Assembly (NCBI RefSeq): GCF_020622265.1
Contig: NZ_JACNMQ010000002.1
Span: 248,001-312,000 of the forward strand
Reading direction: 5' to 3'
Length of the DNA: 64,000 nt
From: Halomonas sp. M20
GTDB lineage: Bacteria; Pseudomonadota; Gammaproteobacteria; Pseudomonadales; Halomonadaceae
A program made the position numbers and the translations under genes. Under the pieces are notes generated by a model that was not told the origin of the DNA, ran no database searches, and saw only the letters and a list, made by a program, of their open reading frames with translations. Numbering within the stretch: position 1 is the stretch's first letter; each line of letters opens with the position of its first letter. Below, piece by piece: positions 52,663 to 61,571 of this stretch.

Positions 52663-54069
52663 TTAGGCGTTGGATTTGGCGAGTGTCTTGTGGCTTTTGA
52701 ATAGCCGGTACACGACGATGAAGACGAGGATATTGACCAACACTCCAGCGATCAGGGCGGTGAAGCCGGTCGCCTCCTGCAAGTCGAAGGGCCCCCATTT
52801 CCAGAAGATGGTGACCAGCGCACCGGCGAGCATGGCGCTGATAGCGGCCTTATTGCACTTGAGATCCAGGAGCACCCCTAGAACGAAGGGAATCAGGATG
52901 GTAGGAGCCCAGAGTGAGTAGCTGAGAAGCAATGCATCGACGATGGAAGTAGCATAAAGGGCGAAGACCACCGCGCCGGCACCAATCAGCAGATTGACCA
53001 ATCGCTCGATCCACAGCCGCTTGTTCTCGCTAACGTTCGGATCGATAAAAGGCTTGTAGATATCGCTGACGAAGATCACCGCCGCCGAGTTGAGATAGGA
53101 ATCCGCTGTGGACATCACCACTGCCAGCAGCGACGCCAGCACCAGGCCGGTGATACCGATCGGCAACGCATCACGAATGAGTGCCGGCATCGCTTGGTCG
53201 GGGCTGATGGATGGATACATTACCAGGGCTATCAGGCCGATAGTGGAACTGACGAAATAAAACAGGAAACCGAAGCCACCAGCCACCGAATAACCAATAC
53301 GAGCATGGCGTGAGTCCGGCGCTGACAGGGCACGCTGTGTGTAGGGCGGCACCAGAGTTTCGCCGAGCAGGAAAGCGATGAATATGCTCACGAACATGCC
53401 AACAGAGTAGTCGCCCATCAAACTGAAATGGCCGCTGGGCAATTGCTCGATCAGGGCAGCGGGGCCGCCGATCTCATTGACGCCAATGATCATGGTGATG
53501 GGCAGGAAGATCGCCAGCATCAGGAACTGCACCACATCCGTCTGAATGACGGCCCACATACCACCTACGGTGGAGTAGAGAAGTACCACGGCCATGCCAA
53601 TCAGAATGCCGGTGGAAACCTCGATACCCAGGATGGCATGGAAAACGGTACCCACGGCTAGCGCTTGCGCACCGAGGATGCCGACGCAAAAAACCAGCGA
53701 AAAGATACCGGTGAACAGACGAGCACTAGCGCCAAAATGAAGCCCCATGATGTCGCCCACAGTATGGGCGTTGGTGTACCGCTTCAGGCGCGGAGCGATA
53801 AAGAGTCCTGCCAGCACGGTAGCGATGGGGAAAGCAGAAGCCGCGAACATGAAAGCATAGCCTTCATCGAAGGACTTGCCGGCTCGCCCCATCGAAGCGC
53901 CGCCGCCAAGGAAGGACGCAGCTAGGGTAGCGAACAACACCGGCCAAATGATCTTGTTACCTGCTACGGCGAAATCCGCGCTATTGGATACCTTTTTTGC
54001 GCTGCGATAGCCAATCAGGATCAGTATCGCGAAGTACAGCAAAAGACCGAGAAGATCGATCAGGTTCAT
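52663..54069 (-). CDS. Sodium:solute symporter (SSS family)
   Basis: A 468-residue membrane protein with about 13 helices, SSS family. The GRAGKSFDEGYAFMFAASAFP and GIGYRSAKK-like N-terminal parts and the VGGMWAVIQTDVVQFLMLA segment (helix 5, sodium-site region) are characteristic, together with STADSYLNSAAV in the late helices. Substrate unknown; the DadA-like gene downstream suggests an amino acid. It is divergent from a LysR gene, which probably regulates it. Confidence 0.88.
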   Translation of the reverse strand: MNLIDLLGLLLYFAILILIGYRSAKKVSNSADFAVAGNKIIWPVLFATLAASFLGGGASMGRAGKSFDEGYAFMFAASAFPIATVLAGLFIAPRLKRYTNAHTVGDIMGLHFGASARLFTGIFSLVFCVGILGAQALAVGTVFHAILGIEVSTGILIGMAVVLLYSTVGGMWAVIQTDVVQFLMLAIFLPITMIIGVNEIGGPAALIEQLPSGHFSLMGDYSVGMFVSIFIAFLLGETLVPPYTQRALSAPDSRHARIGYSVAGGFGFLFYFVSSTIGLIALVMYPSISPDQAMPALIRDALPIGITGLVLASLLAVVMSTADSYLNSAAVIFVSDIYKPFIDPNVSENKRLWIERLVNLLIGAGAVVFALYATSIVDALLLSYSLWAPTILIPFVLGVLLDLKCNKAAISAMLAGALVTIFWKWGPFDLQEATGFTALIAGVLVNILVFIVVYRLFKSHKTLAKSNA

Positions 54070-54180
54070 GTTGACACCCTCGTTATTGATGTTGTGAGTT
54101 CGGTCAGCATCGGCGCACCATGCTATAAAAACAACTTAAGCAAAACTATTAATTCATAAATACAATTTAGAGCCAGATCC

Positions 54181-55134
54181 ATGAAGATTCGTAACAACCT
54201 ACGCCAGCTGCAAATTTTTCAAGAAGTCGTCCGTACCGGTAGCCTATCCAAGGCGGCACGGCGCCTGGAATTGAGTCAGCCTGCAGTCAGCACTGCTATC
54301 GCCAATCTGGAACAGGAGGTCGGGTTTTTGTTGTTCCGGCGCAACCACTTCGGTACCGAGCTAACCCCGGAAGCCCAGTATCTTGCAGAGGGGGTAGAAA
54401 AGGTACTGGCGTCGGTGAAACATCTCGGTGAACTCTCCGAAGGGCTGCGCCAAGGGCATGCGGGCAAATTGACCATAGGTTGCATGCCCGGCCTATCCCC
54501 CTCGGCGATGCCAAGGATCATGGCGGACTATCTGTACGACCATCCCGATAGCCACTTGTCACTGCAGACCTTCAGCTCGACCAAGATCCGAGACTGGGTA
54601 GCGGAAGGACAGTTCGACCTGGGTGTCATCGAGATCCAGGACGATCTGCAAGAGCTGAACGTCTTTACTTATCGTTTGCGTATGCATCTGGCGGTGCCAC
54701 CCGACAGCCCACTGGCTAAGCATAGGCTGGTGACCCCCAAGGATCTGGATGGCGAGCCGCTGATTACCCTTGACGAGCATCACCAGAGCACTCTCAAGCT
54801 CAAAAACGCCTTTCGCACTTCAGGCATCCGTTTCAAGAGTTCCATCGAAACGCACCTGTTTCCTTCGGCCATAAGTCTGGTCAATGCAGGGCTTGGCCAT
54901 GCGCTGGTAGACCCTGTCTCCGCTGCCAGCTTTCTTGAGCGCCGCGACAGTCGCCTCGTGGTACTGCCCTTTGAGCCGGCCATTGACCTGGAAATAGCCC
55001 TCATCACCTCGCGCTTTCATCCACCTTCGCGCCACTGTCAGCGTTTCCTGCCCTATCTCAAGCAAGGCCTGGAGGTCTGGCAGCAACGCGCCCGACATCC
55101 TCTGGGCGAAGCACCAAAGGCACTGCCCGACTAG
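54181..55134 (+). CDS. LysR family transcriptional regulator
   Basis: A 317-residue regulator with a standard N-terminal helix-turn-helix (LRQLQIFQEVVRTGSLSKAARRLELSQPAVSTAIANLEQEVG). The effector domain resembles those of D-amino acid or cyn/oxidative regulators. It is divergent from the symporter-DadA unit, with 111 AT-rich bases between starts, and convergent with the tauE-like gene. It probably controls the symporter unit. Confidence 0.9.
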   Translation: MKIRNNLRQLQIFQEVVRTGSLSKAARRLELSQPAVSTAIANLEQEVGFLLFRRNHFGTELTPEAQYLAEGVEKVLASVKHLGELSEGLRQGHAGKLTIGCMPGLSPSAMPRIMADYLYDHPDSHLSLQTFSSTKIRDWVAEGQFDLGVIEIQDDLQELNVFTYRLRMHLAVPPDSPLAKHRLVTPKDLDGEPLITLDEHHQSTLKLKNAFRTSGIRFKSSIETHLFPSAISLVNAGLGHALVDPVSAASFLERRDSRLVVLPFEPAIDLEIALITSRFHPPSRHCQRFLPYLKQGLEVWQQRARHPLGEAPKALPD

Positions 55135-55276
55135 CCGCCGATCGTCGATACAAGTCGTCTCCCGGTGCATGCAGAAGCCATGAAATGTCCATTTCTGGCA
55201 CTGGTCATACACAACTGGAAAACAGAAGGTGTGAGAATTTCGTAAATGCCCCAGGGCTTTACGAATCGACAATGAA

Positions 55277-56032
55277 CTATAGAATGCCCAGCGAGCCGCC
55301 GATGAGCCCGCTCCCGATCACCACCAGCACCAGAAACGCTAGGCGACTCATGGTCACCCCCGATAGTGGTGGCGGAAAACGACGTCCAAGGTAGGTTGTA
55401 ACGGCAATCACCGGTATCGACCAGGCGGCCAGCAAGAAGATCTCCATATCGAGCTGCCCTTGAAAGGCAATGAACAGGGTCCGTACGAACGATGTGAGAG
55501 AGAAGAACAGGATCAGCATGCTGCTGATACCGATCAAGGGTAGCGGTTGGCGATAGCATTGATAGATCAATGGCGGCCCGGGTGTGGCGAAGAGCCCACC
55601 GCATAGCCCGGACAATACGCCGCTGATGAAGAAACTCTTCGAGGAGGATAGTGTTGTCTGGCGACTGGGCTGCAGTAACATGCTGATCCCACCATAGAGA
55701 ATGAGGCCGCCCAGAGCGAGCTGCAAAAGGCGAGAGGCACTGGCACTCAAGTAATCGAGTAGCAGGACGCCGCCCAGAATCGCCGGTAGCAACCCAACAA
55801 TCACAGCCCTGATCGCTGGCCAATGTACGTGCTGGAGCTTACCGGGCAGCGCCACGACACTGTTGACCACCATCTGCAGACTGACCACCGCTGCAACCGT
55901 CGCGACCGAGGCGATGCCCAGTCCGCTGGTCATGCCGATCACGATCATGCCCAGACCAAAGCCGGTCACCGTCTGGAAGTAACCGGCCAGCGCCGTCACC
56001 GCCAGGAACGGTAACAAGGTTTCAAGGGTCAT
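55277..56032 (-). CDS. tauE: TSUP family exporter, TauE-like
   Basis: A 251-residue inner-membrane protein of the TauE/SafE (DUF81, TSUP) family, with about eight helices. Features are AGYFQTVTGFGLGMIVIG and the second repeat GVLSGLCGGLFATPGPPLIYQ. TauE of Cupriavidus exports sulfite formed by Xsc. It is 22 bases downstream of pta on the same strand, so export of the sulfite made by Xsc is the natural role. The start at 56032 lacks a strong ribosome site, and translational coupling to pta is likely. Confidence 0.82.
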   Translation of the reverse strand: MTLETLLPFLAVTALAGYFQTVTGFGLGMIVIGMTSGLGIASVATVAAVVSLQMVVNSVVALPGKLQHVHWPAIRAVIVGLLPAILGGVLLLDYLSASASRLLQLALGGLILYGGISMLLQPSRQTTLSSSKSFFISGVLSGLCGGLFATPGPPLIYQCYRQPLPLIGISSMLILFFSLTSFVRTLFIAFQGQLDMEIFLLAAWSIPVIAVTTYLGRRFPPPLSGVTMSRLAFLVLVVIGSGLIGGSLGIL

Positions 56033-56054
56033 GATCGTGCATGGCCTTCCATGT

Positions 56055-57065
56055 TCATCCGTCTCGCTCGACCGCCTGGGCCTGTACCGCAGTGACGGCA
56101 ATTACATGATAGACGTCATCGGCGCTACAGCCTCGGGAGAGATCGTTGGCCGGTTTGGCCAGCCCCTGCAGCATGGGTCCGATGGCTTTGGCGCCACCGA
56201 TACGCTCCGCCAGCTTGTAGCCGATGTTACCGGCTTCGAGGTCGGGAAAGACCAGCACATTGGCTTCGCCCTTGACGCGGGAATTCGGCAACTTGCGCTG
56301 CGCGATCTCGGGTACGATGGCGGCATCGAGCTGTATATCCTCATCGATGGCGAGTTCGGGGCGTTCGGCCTTCACTTGGCGCGCCGCTTCGACCACCTTG
56401 TCCACCGCTGCGTGCTTGGCGCTACCGTTGGTGGAAAATGACAGCATGGCCACTTTCGGCTCCTCGCCGAGCAGAGCACTAGCGCTATCCGCCGCTGCCT
56501 TGGCAATTTCGGCAAGCTCCTCGGCCTTGGGATCGATGACCAGGCCGCAGTCGGAGAAGATCATGCCTCCCTTGTGTTGATGATGCGCTTCTTCCATCAC
56601 CATCAGGAAGAAGCTCGACACCAGCTTGGCGCCAGGCTTGACCCCGACGATCTGAATGGCGCTACGCACTACGTCCGCGGTGGTATGCACCGCACCGGCA
56701 ACGGAGCCATCAGCATGTTCCAGGCGCACCAGCAGATCGGCGAAGACCAGCGGCTTTCGCACTTCGTGCTCGGCCCGCTCATGGGTCATGCCCTTCTTGT
56801 GGCGCAATTGATACAACGCCTCGACCAGGGAGGGGGTCAATGACGACTCAGCCGGGTCGAGCAGAGTGATGGCATCTAGAGACAGGTTATTGTCGGCTGC
56901 CGTGGTTTCAATCTTCGCGCGTTCACCGACCAGGCTGATGTCGGCGATGCCATCCTGGGCCGCACGAACGGCTGCTTTCAATACTCGTGGGTCGTCGCCT
57001 TCGCAAAGAACGATACGCTTACGCGCCTTTTTGGCACGCTCCATGATGTTGTCGAGCACCTGCAT
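56055..57065 (-). CDS. pta: Phosphate acetyltransferase, short type
   Basis: A 336-residue single-domain enzyme of the PTA/PTB family that converts acetyl phosphate and CoA to acetyl-CoA and phosphate. VLCEGDDPRVLKAA, GAVHTTADVVRSAIQIVG, MLSFSTNGSAKH and NVLVFPDLEAGNIGYKLAERIGGA-like blocks are all present. This short form, without the N-terminal DRTGG/BioD-like domains, is the type found beside xsc in sulfonate degraders. GGAG lies 9 bases before the ATG. A terminator-like hairpin separates it from xsc. Confidence 0.93.
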   Translation of the reverse strand: MQVLDNIMERAKKARKRIVLCEGDDPRVLKAAVRAAQDGIADISLVGERAKIETTAADNNLSLDAITLLDPAESSLTPSLVEALYQLRHKKGMTHERAEHEVRKPLVFADLLVRLEHADGSVAGAVHTTADVVRSAIQIVGVKPGAKLVSSFFLMVMEEAHHQHKGGMIFSDCGLVIDPKAEELAEIAKAAADSASALLGEEPKVAMLSFSTNGSAKHAAVDKVVEAARQVKAERPELAIDEDIQLDAAIVPEIAQRKLPNSRVKGEANVLVFPDLEAGNIGYKLAERIGGAKAIGPMLQGLAKPANDLSRGCSADDVYHVIAVTAVQAQAVERDG

Positions 57066-57102
57066 GGTTGACGTCTCCTAGTAAACACTGACGTAAAAAG
57101 CA

Positions 57103-57147
57103 AAAAACCCTGATCCAATGAGAGCATCTCATCGGCATCAGGGGTTT
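57103..57147 (-). terminator. Rho-independent terminator or attenuator between xsc and pta
   Basis: On the minus strand a long stem (CCCTGAT/ATCAGGG outer, with interrupted inner pairing of GATGAGA/TCTCAT) is followed by TTTTTT at 57107-57102. It lies 38 bases before the pta start and 125 bases after xsc, so it should reduce read-through into pta. Confidence 0.75.
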
Positions 57148-57271
57148 TGTAGACTTGAACGCGAAGAAAGCATGTATTTACGTTGCGAGTAATGCGCGAT
57201 TGGCCATCGTCGGGCTGGCGTACCAGCACCGACGACAGTCATCTTACTTTGCCGCAGTAAAGACGGCTTTC

Positions 57272-59092
57272 TTACACGTAGTCCTGATACTTCTCCAGCA
57301 TCCGTACCGGCTTCTTCAGGGCGTCACGACGGAACGGGTCGCCCAGCTCGCGGGTACACATGATCTCGACGATGCAGGTCTTGCCTTCGTTCATCTGCAT
57401 GTCGATGGCCTTCTTCAGCGCCGGGCCCACGTCTTCGAGCTTATCCACTACCATGCCTTCGGCGCCCATTGCGCGACCGATCTCGGCGAAGCTCTCGTTA
57501 TCCAGCTCACCGGCAACGAAGCGACGGCCGTAGAAGTCCACCTGGTTCTTCTTCTCGGCGCCCCACTGACGGTTATGGAACACGATGGCGGTAACCGGAA
57601 TGTTGTGACGCACGCAGGTCATGGTTTCCATCAGGCTCATGCCCCAGGCGCCATCGCCGCAGTAAGACACGGCAGGACGTTCAGGCGCAGCAACCTTGGC
57701 CCCGATCATTGTCGGGAAGGCATAGCCGCAGTTGCCGAAGCTCATCGGCGCGAAGAAGCTGCGGGGCTTCTCGAAGCGCAGATAGCTGTTGGCCACGGAG
57801 TTGATGTTGCCGATGTCGGTCGAGACCATGACGTTTTCCGGCATGGCTTTTTCGAGCTCACGCAGCACCTGACGCGGGTGCAGGTATTCACCGCCGGAGA
57901 AGGTCTTCTCCTGCTTGTTTTCCTCAATTACGTCGAGGCTGTAGTCGTCCCGCTCATGGGTCCACTCATCCAGCTCTTTCTCCCAGGCGTCCTGCTCGCT
58001 CTTGATGGTCTTGGCGCGCTCATCCTTGTTGCTGTCACAGGCCAGATCCCGGCCCTGCAGGCGTTCAGTCAGGGCGACAGCGGCTTCCTTGGCATCGCCG
58101 CAGATGCCTACGGAGATTTTCTTGACCAGTCCGAGCATCTTGTGATCCGCGTCGATCTGGATGATCTTGGCATTGGTCGGCCAGTAGTCCATGCCGTGCT
58201 GGGGCAAGGTGCCGAAGGGCCCAAGACGCGTCCCCAGGGCGACAACCACGTCCGCCTGTGCCATCAGCTTCATCGATGCCTTGGAACCCTGATAGCCCAG
58301 CGGGCCACACCACAGCGGATGGCTAGCGGGGAAAGAGTCGTTGTGCAGATAGCTATTGACCACCGGTGCGTTGAGGCGCTCTGCCAGCGCCTTGCACTCT
58401 TCCACGCCGTCCGCCATGACCACGCCGCCACCGGAAATGATCACCGGGAACTGGGCCTTGGCCAGCAGATCCGCCGCTTCGTCCAGGGTCCTGGCGCCAC
58501 CTGGGCCACGATCCAGACGCATCGGCTTGGGAATCTCGGCCTCGATCTCGCCGTAGAAGTAGTCCCGGGGAATATTGAGCTGGGTCGGGCCGATCTCGGA
58601 CATGGCACGATCAAAACAGCGACCGGTAAATTCCGCCATACGCGCCGGATGGGTGACGTGCCCCTGGTACTTGGTGAACTCCTGGAACATGGGTAGCTGG
58701 TTACATTCCTGGAAGCCGCCCAGGCCGATACCCATGGTGCCGGTTTCCGGCGTAATGATGACGACCGGGGTATGCGCCCAGAAAGCCGCAGCGATGGCGG
58801 TCACGCTGTTGGAGACGCCTGGGCCGTTCTGGCCGATCAGTACGCCGTGGCGGCCGGAGGCGCGGGCATAACCGTCCGCCATGTGACCGGAGCCCTGTTC
58901 GTGTACCACCGGGATCAGACGAATGCCCGCCGGAGCAAAGATATCCATGGCATCCATGAAGGCTGAGCCCATGATGCCGAACATATCGGTAACGCCGTTA
59001 GCCACCAACGTTTCGACGAAGGCTTCGGACGGTGTCATCTTCTGCTTGCCTTGAACAACCTGGCGGTTGTCGGTGTTGTCTTGGGTGCTCAT
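57272..59092 (-). CDS. xsc: Sulfoacetaldehyde acetyltransferase
   Basis: A 606-residue thiamine diphosphate enzyme that phosphorolyses sulfoacetaldehyde to acetyl phosphate and sulfite, the key step of taurine breakdown. The N-terminus (MTPSEAFVETLVANGVTDMFGIMGSAFMDAMD) and the Xsc signature GQNGPGVSN distinguish it from acetolactate synthases; the TPP motif YCGDGAWGMSLMETMTCVRHN is intact. Length is near the usual 590-600. GGAGGG lies 6 bases before the ATG. It is divergent from an IclR gene and leads the xsc-pta-tauE unit. Confidence 0.95.
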   Translation of the reverse strand: MSTQDNTDNRQVVQGKQKMTPSEAFVETLVANGVTDMFGIMGSAFMDAMDIFAPAGIRLIPVVHEQGSGHMADGYARASGRHGVLIGQNGPGVSNSVTAIAAAFWAHTPVVIITPETGTMGIGLGGFQECNQLPMFQEFTKYQGHVTHPARMAEFTGRCFDRAMSEIGPTQLNIPRDYFYGEIEAEIPKPMRLDRGPGGARTLDEAADLLAKAQFPVIISGGGVVMADGVEECKALAERLNAPVVNSYLHNDSFPASHPLWCGPLGYQGSKASMKLMAQADVVVALGTRLGPFGTLPQHGMDYWPTNAKIIQIDADHKMLGLVKKISVGICGDAKEAAVALTERLQGRDLACDSNKDERAKTIKSEQDAWEKELDEWTHERDDYSLDVIEENKQEKTFSGGEYLHPRQVLRELEKAMPENVMVSTDIGNINSVANSYLRFEKPRSFFAPMSFGNCGYAFPTMIGAKVAAPERPAVSYCGDGAWGMSLMETMTCVRHNIPVTAIVFHNRQWGAEKKNQVDFYGRRFVAGELDNESFAEIGRAMGAEGMVVDKLEDVGPALKKAIDMQMNEGKTCIVEIMCTRELGDPFRRDALKKPVRMLEKYQDYV

Positions 59093-59137
59093 GGAAAACC
59101 CTCCGGAGTGAGCGTTTGCTTTATTCGGTACGTTTTA

Positions 59138-59152
59138 TTCCATTTTTTGGAA
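59138..59152. promoter_or_regulatory. IclR-type operator candidate between xsc and iclR
   Basis: TTCCA-N5-TGGAA with an all-T centre, an inverted repeat of the kind recognised by IclR-family regulators, 46 bases upstream of the xsc start. A related half-site (AAAAAATGGTA) occurs at about 59199-59209, nearer the regulator's own start. Confidence 0.5.
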
Positions 59153-59279
59153 CTGATGCTGAATCTAGTCATTCCAGGGATCAGCGTCAATACAAATCTC
59201 AAAAAATGGTATGCTTTAGATCAAATTCAGGAATTACCATGTTAGTGGTCAGATCACCATCTGCATCGAGACCGTCGTT

Positions 59280-60092
59280 ATGAAGCCCGAAACGAAGCCC
59301 GAAATAGCCAAGATCGATGGCGATACGCCTGCTTTGCGCCTCCTGTCCTTATTGGAAATCATTGCCGAGAAGGATCAGTTCTTTACCCTTCACGGACTGG
59401 TGGAAGAAACCGGCTTGCCCAAGCCGACCCTGCATCGCATGCTGCAGCAACTCGAAACCGCCGGAATGCTGCAACGTGACGGTGATAACCGCCATTACGG
59501 CACTGGCGTACGCTTGCGCCGCCTGGCCGAAAACCTATTGCTCAACAACACCGTGCAAGGGGCACGACACGCAGTCCTTGGCCAACTCGTCAAGGAGGTT
59601 GGTGAAAGCTGCAATATCACGGCGCTGTCGGGTAACGAAGTGCTTTATCTCGATCGCGTCGAGACCCAGGCGCCCTTGCGTTTTTACCTGCATCCCGGCT
59701 CCCAGGTTCCGGTGCATTGCTCCGCCAGCGGAAAACTGTTCCTGGCCCAGATGAAACCCGCTCAGCGCAGGCGCCTGCTGGCCCATGTGCCTCTTGAACG
59801 CTTCACTCATAACACCCTCACCGACTTGGGCCTCCTCGAAGAGGAGATAGAACGTGTCGGCAGTACCGGTTATGCCTTCGACGATGAAGAATTCCTGCCC
59901 GGTCTTGTATGCATCGCCGTTCTGGTTCCTGCCGCCAAGGGCCGCTCCAATCTTGGCTTGGCGGTTCAAGGCCCCACCATGCGTCTGTCACGAGAAAAAG
60001 CCTTGAGCTTCTTGCCGGCACTACGTGAAGCCGCTCAATCGATCGCTGCCATCGATGCCGAAGCTACTCCAGATGGCAGCGCATACGCGTAG
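59280..60092 (+). CDS. IclR family transcriptional regulator
   Basis: A 270-residue regulator with an N-terminal winged helix (about residues 18-80, FTLHGLVEETGLPKPTLHRML) and a C-terminal IclR effector domain (VLYLDRVETQAPLRFYLHPGSQVPVHCSASGKLFLA). It is divergent from xsc with 187 bases between starts and a suitable inverted repeat, so it probably controls the xsc-pta-tauE unit and senses a pathway intermediate. Other bacteria often use TauR alone for these genes. Confidence 0.9.
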   Translation: MKPETKPEIAKIDGDTPALRLLSLLEIIAEKDQFFTLHGLVEETGLPKPTLHRMLQQLETAGMLQRDGDNRHYGTGVRLRRLAENLLLNNTVQGARHAVLGQLVKEVGESCNITALSGNEVLYLDRVETQAPLRFYLHPGSQVPVHCSASGKLFLAQMKPAQRRRLLAHVPLERFTHNTLTDLGLLEEEIERVGSTGYAFDDEEFLPGLVCIAVLVPAAKGRSNLGLAVQGPTMRLSREKALSFLPALREAAQSIAAIDAEATPDGSAYA

Positions 60093-60128
60093 CGCTTTTT
60101 CACACGCAGACACTCAGCCGATACATGG

Positions 60129-61571
60129 CTATACCTCATCGGATGCCAGAATCAAATGATCGAGATCTTTTTTCGATTTTCGCTGGAAAATATGCCGACG
60201 AGTGGCATACAAAATAAGTCCCAATGCAGTCCAGATTAGTAGCGCGATCCATGACGGTCCACTCAAGAACCCCGGCGAGCCGGGAATCAGCAAGAGCCCT
60301 AAAAACGACAGACTGCTGATCGCACCAAGCAACGACAGGAATTTCTTGAACGGTGACACGCAGCCCTCATAGTGCTTGCCGGATCCCTGTTCGGACCACT
60401 TGAAGCATTTGTAGGCCACCGCACAGCAATAAAAGTAAGCGATAGCGACACCGGTAGCGGCCATATCGACGACCCAAAGCAACGCTTCACGGCCAAGCCA
60501 GGGTGCCAACAAGCAAATACCGCAAGTAAACAGGATGCCTGCAGTAGGCGTGCGATACTTCGAATGCAGCTGGCCGAATGCAGAAGGAAGCACTCCCGCC
60601 CGGCCCAAGGCGAACATCAAACGACTGGTGGCGATATAAAAGCCATTGAGACCTGTCGCGATCCCCATCAATAGCGCCAACGCCAGAGCAGCCAGACCTA
60701 GATTCCCTAGCGTCGCCTGTACCACTTCCCCCGTACCCCATACCGGTGACTGACCCACCAGATCCACCCAGGGCATTGCCAATGCCGTCGCCAATACCAG
60801 GGCTGAATAGTGCACTGCCGCCATGGCGAGGGCCAATACGATCAGCGTGAATGCCTTGGCCGGCGAGAAGTCGAACTCTTCTGCTGCCTGGGGAACGCTA
60901 TCGAAGCCGACATAAGCCCAAGGGGCGATGGCTACGATTGAGAGCACCGCTGCCCAGGAGGACACCTCGGGCTTGAACAGTGGCTGCAGATTGCTGAAAG
61001 CAGTACTTGGTGCCAGTAACATGCCAGCAACCACTGCAACCGCCCCAATGATCAACAGTACGCAAAATACGAACTGACTCTTGCCGGAAAGGCTTCCCCC
61101 GCGAATATTGATCAGTGCAAACAGGATCAAGGCCAAGCTGGCAACCACGATTTCGCCCAGGTATACGTCCCAGCCGGCAACGCTATAGAGTCGCCCGATA
61201 TCGACTATTTCGGGAATCAGAAACTTGCCCAATAACGCCAGAGCCGAGGCATTCAAGGCCACGATGGACATGTAACCCAAGGTCAGGAACCAGCCGCAAA
61301 AAAAAGCGTGATTTCGTCCAAACCCTAGATAGGCATAGGAAAATCCACCCCCGGTGACAGGATATATCTTGATCAGAAAACCATAGCTGACGCCGATGAT
61401 AATCATCAGCACCGCGCCAATACTCAAGCCCAGCATCACGCCCAGGGGGCCGGCCATGGCAAGCCAGTCTGCAGGCAAAACGAAGCTGCCCCAACCGATA
61501 GCGGAGCCAAACGCAATGGCCCACACCCAATGCGGCTTCAATGTCTTCTCAAGTTGTTCGCGCTGTTCCAT
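60129..61571 (-). CDS. APC family amino acid/amine permease
   Basis: A 480-residue inner-membrane transporter of the amino acid-polyamine-organocation type with 12 predicted helices. Helix 1 carries the unwound SAIGWGSFVLP motif, followed by IGAVLMIIIG and PVTGGGFSYAYLGFG (helix 3). The late ATGLNGFYIATSRLMFALGRAGVLP loop is family-typical. The substrate may be an amino compound, possibly a sulfonate-related amine given the neighbouring genes, but this is only positional. It is convergent with the iclR gene, with 36 bases between the ends. GGGAG lies 7 bases before the ATG. Confidence 0.85.
   Translation of the reverse strand: MEQREQLEKTLKPHWVWAIAFGSAIGWGSFVLPADWLAMAGPLGVMLGLSIGAVLMIIIGVSYGFLIKIYPVTGGGFSYAYLGFGRNHAFFCGWFLTLGYMSIVALNASALALLGKFLIPEIVDIGRLYSVAGWDVYLGEIVVASLALILFALINIRGGSLSGKSQFVFCVLLIIGAVAVVAGMLLAPSTAFSNLQPLFKPEVSSWAAVLSIVAIAPWAYVGFDSVPQAAEEFDFSPAKAFTLIVLALAMAAVHYSALVLATALAMPWVDLVGQSPVWGTGEVVQATLGNLGLAALALALLMGIATGLNGFYIATSRLMFALGRAGVLPSAFGQLHSKYRTPTAGILFTCGICLLAPWLGREALLWVVDMAATGVAIAYFYCCAVAYKCFKWSEQGSGKHYEGCVSPFKKFLSLLGAISSLSFLGLLLIPGSPGFLSGPSWIALLIWTALGLILYATRRHIFQRKSKKDLDHLILASDEV

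Noticed and set aside
57155-58696. 513-codon open frame on the plus strand
   Set aside because: Antisense to xsc, which is secure; histidine- and glycine-rich mirror translation.
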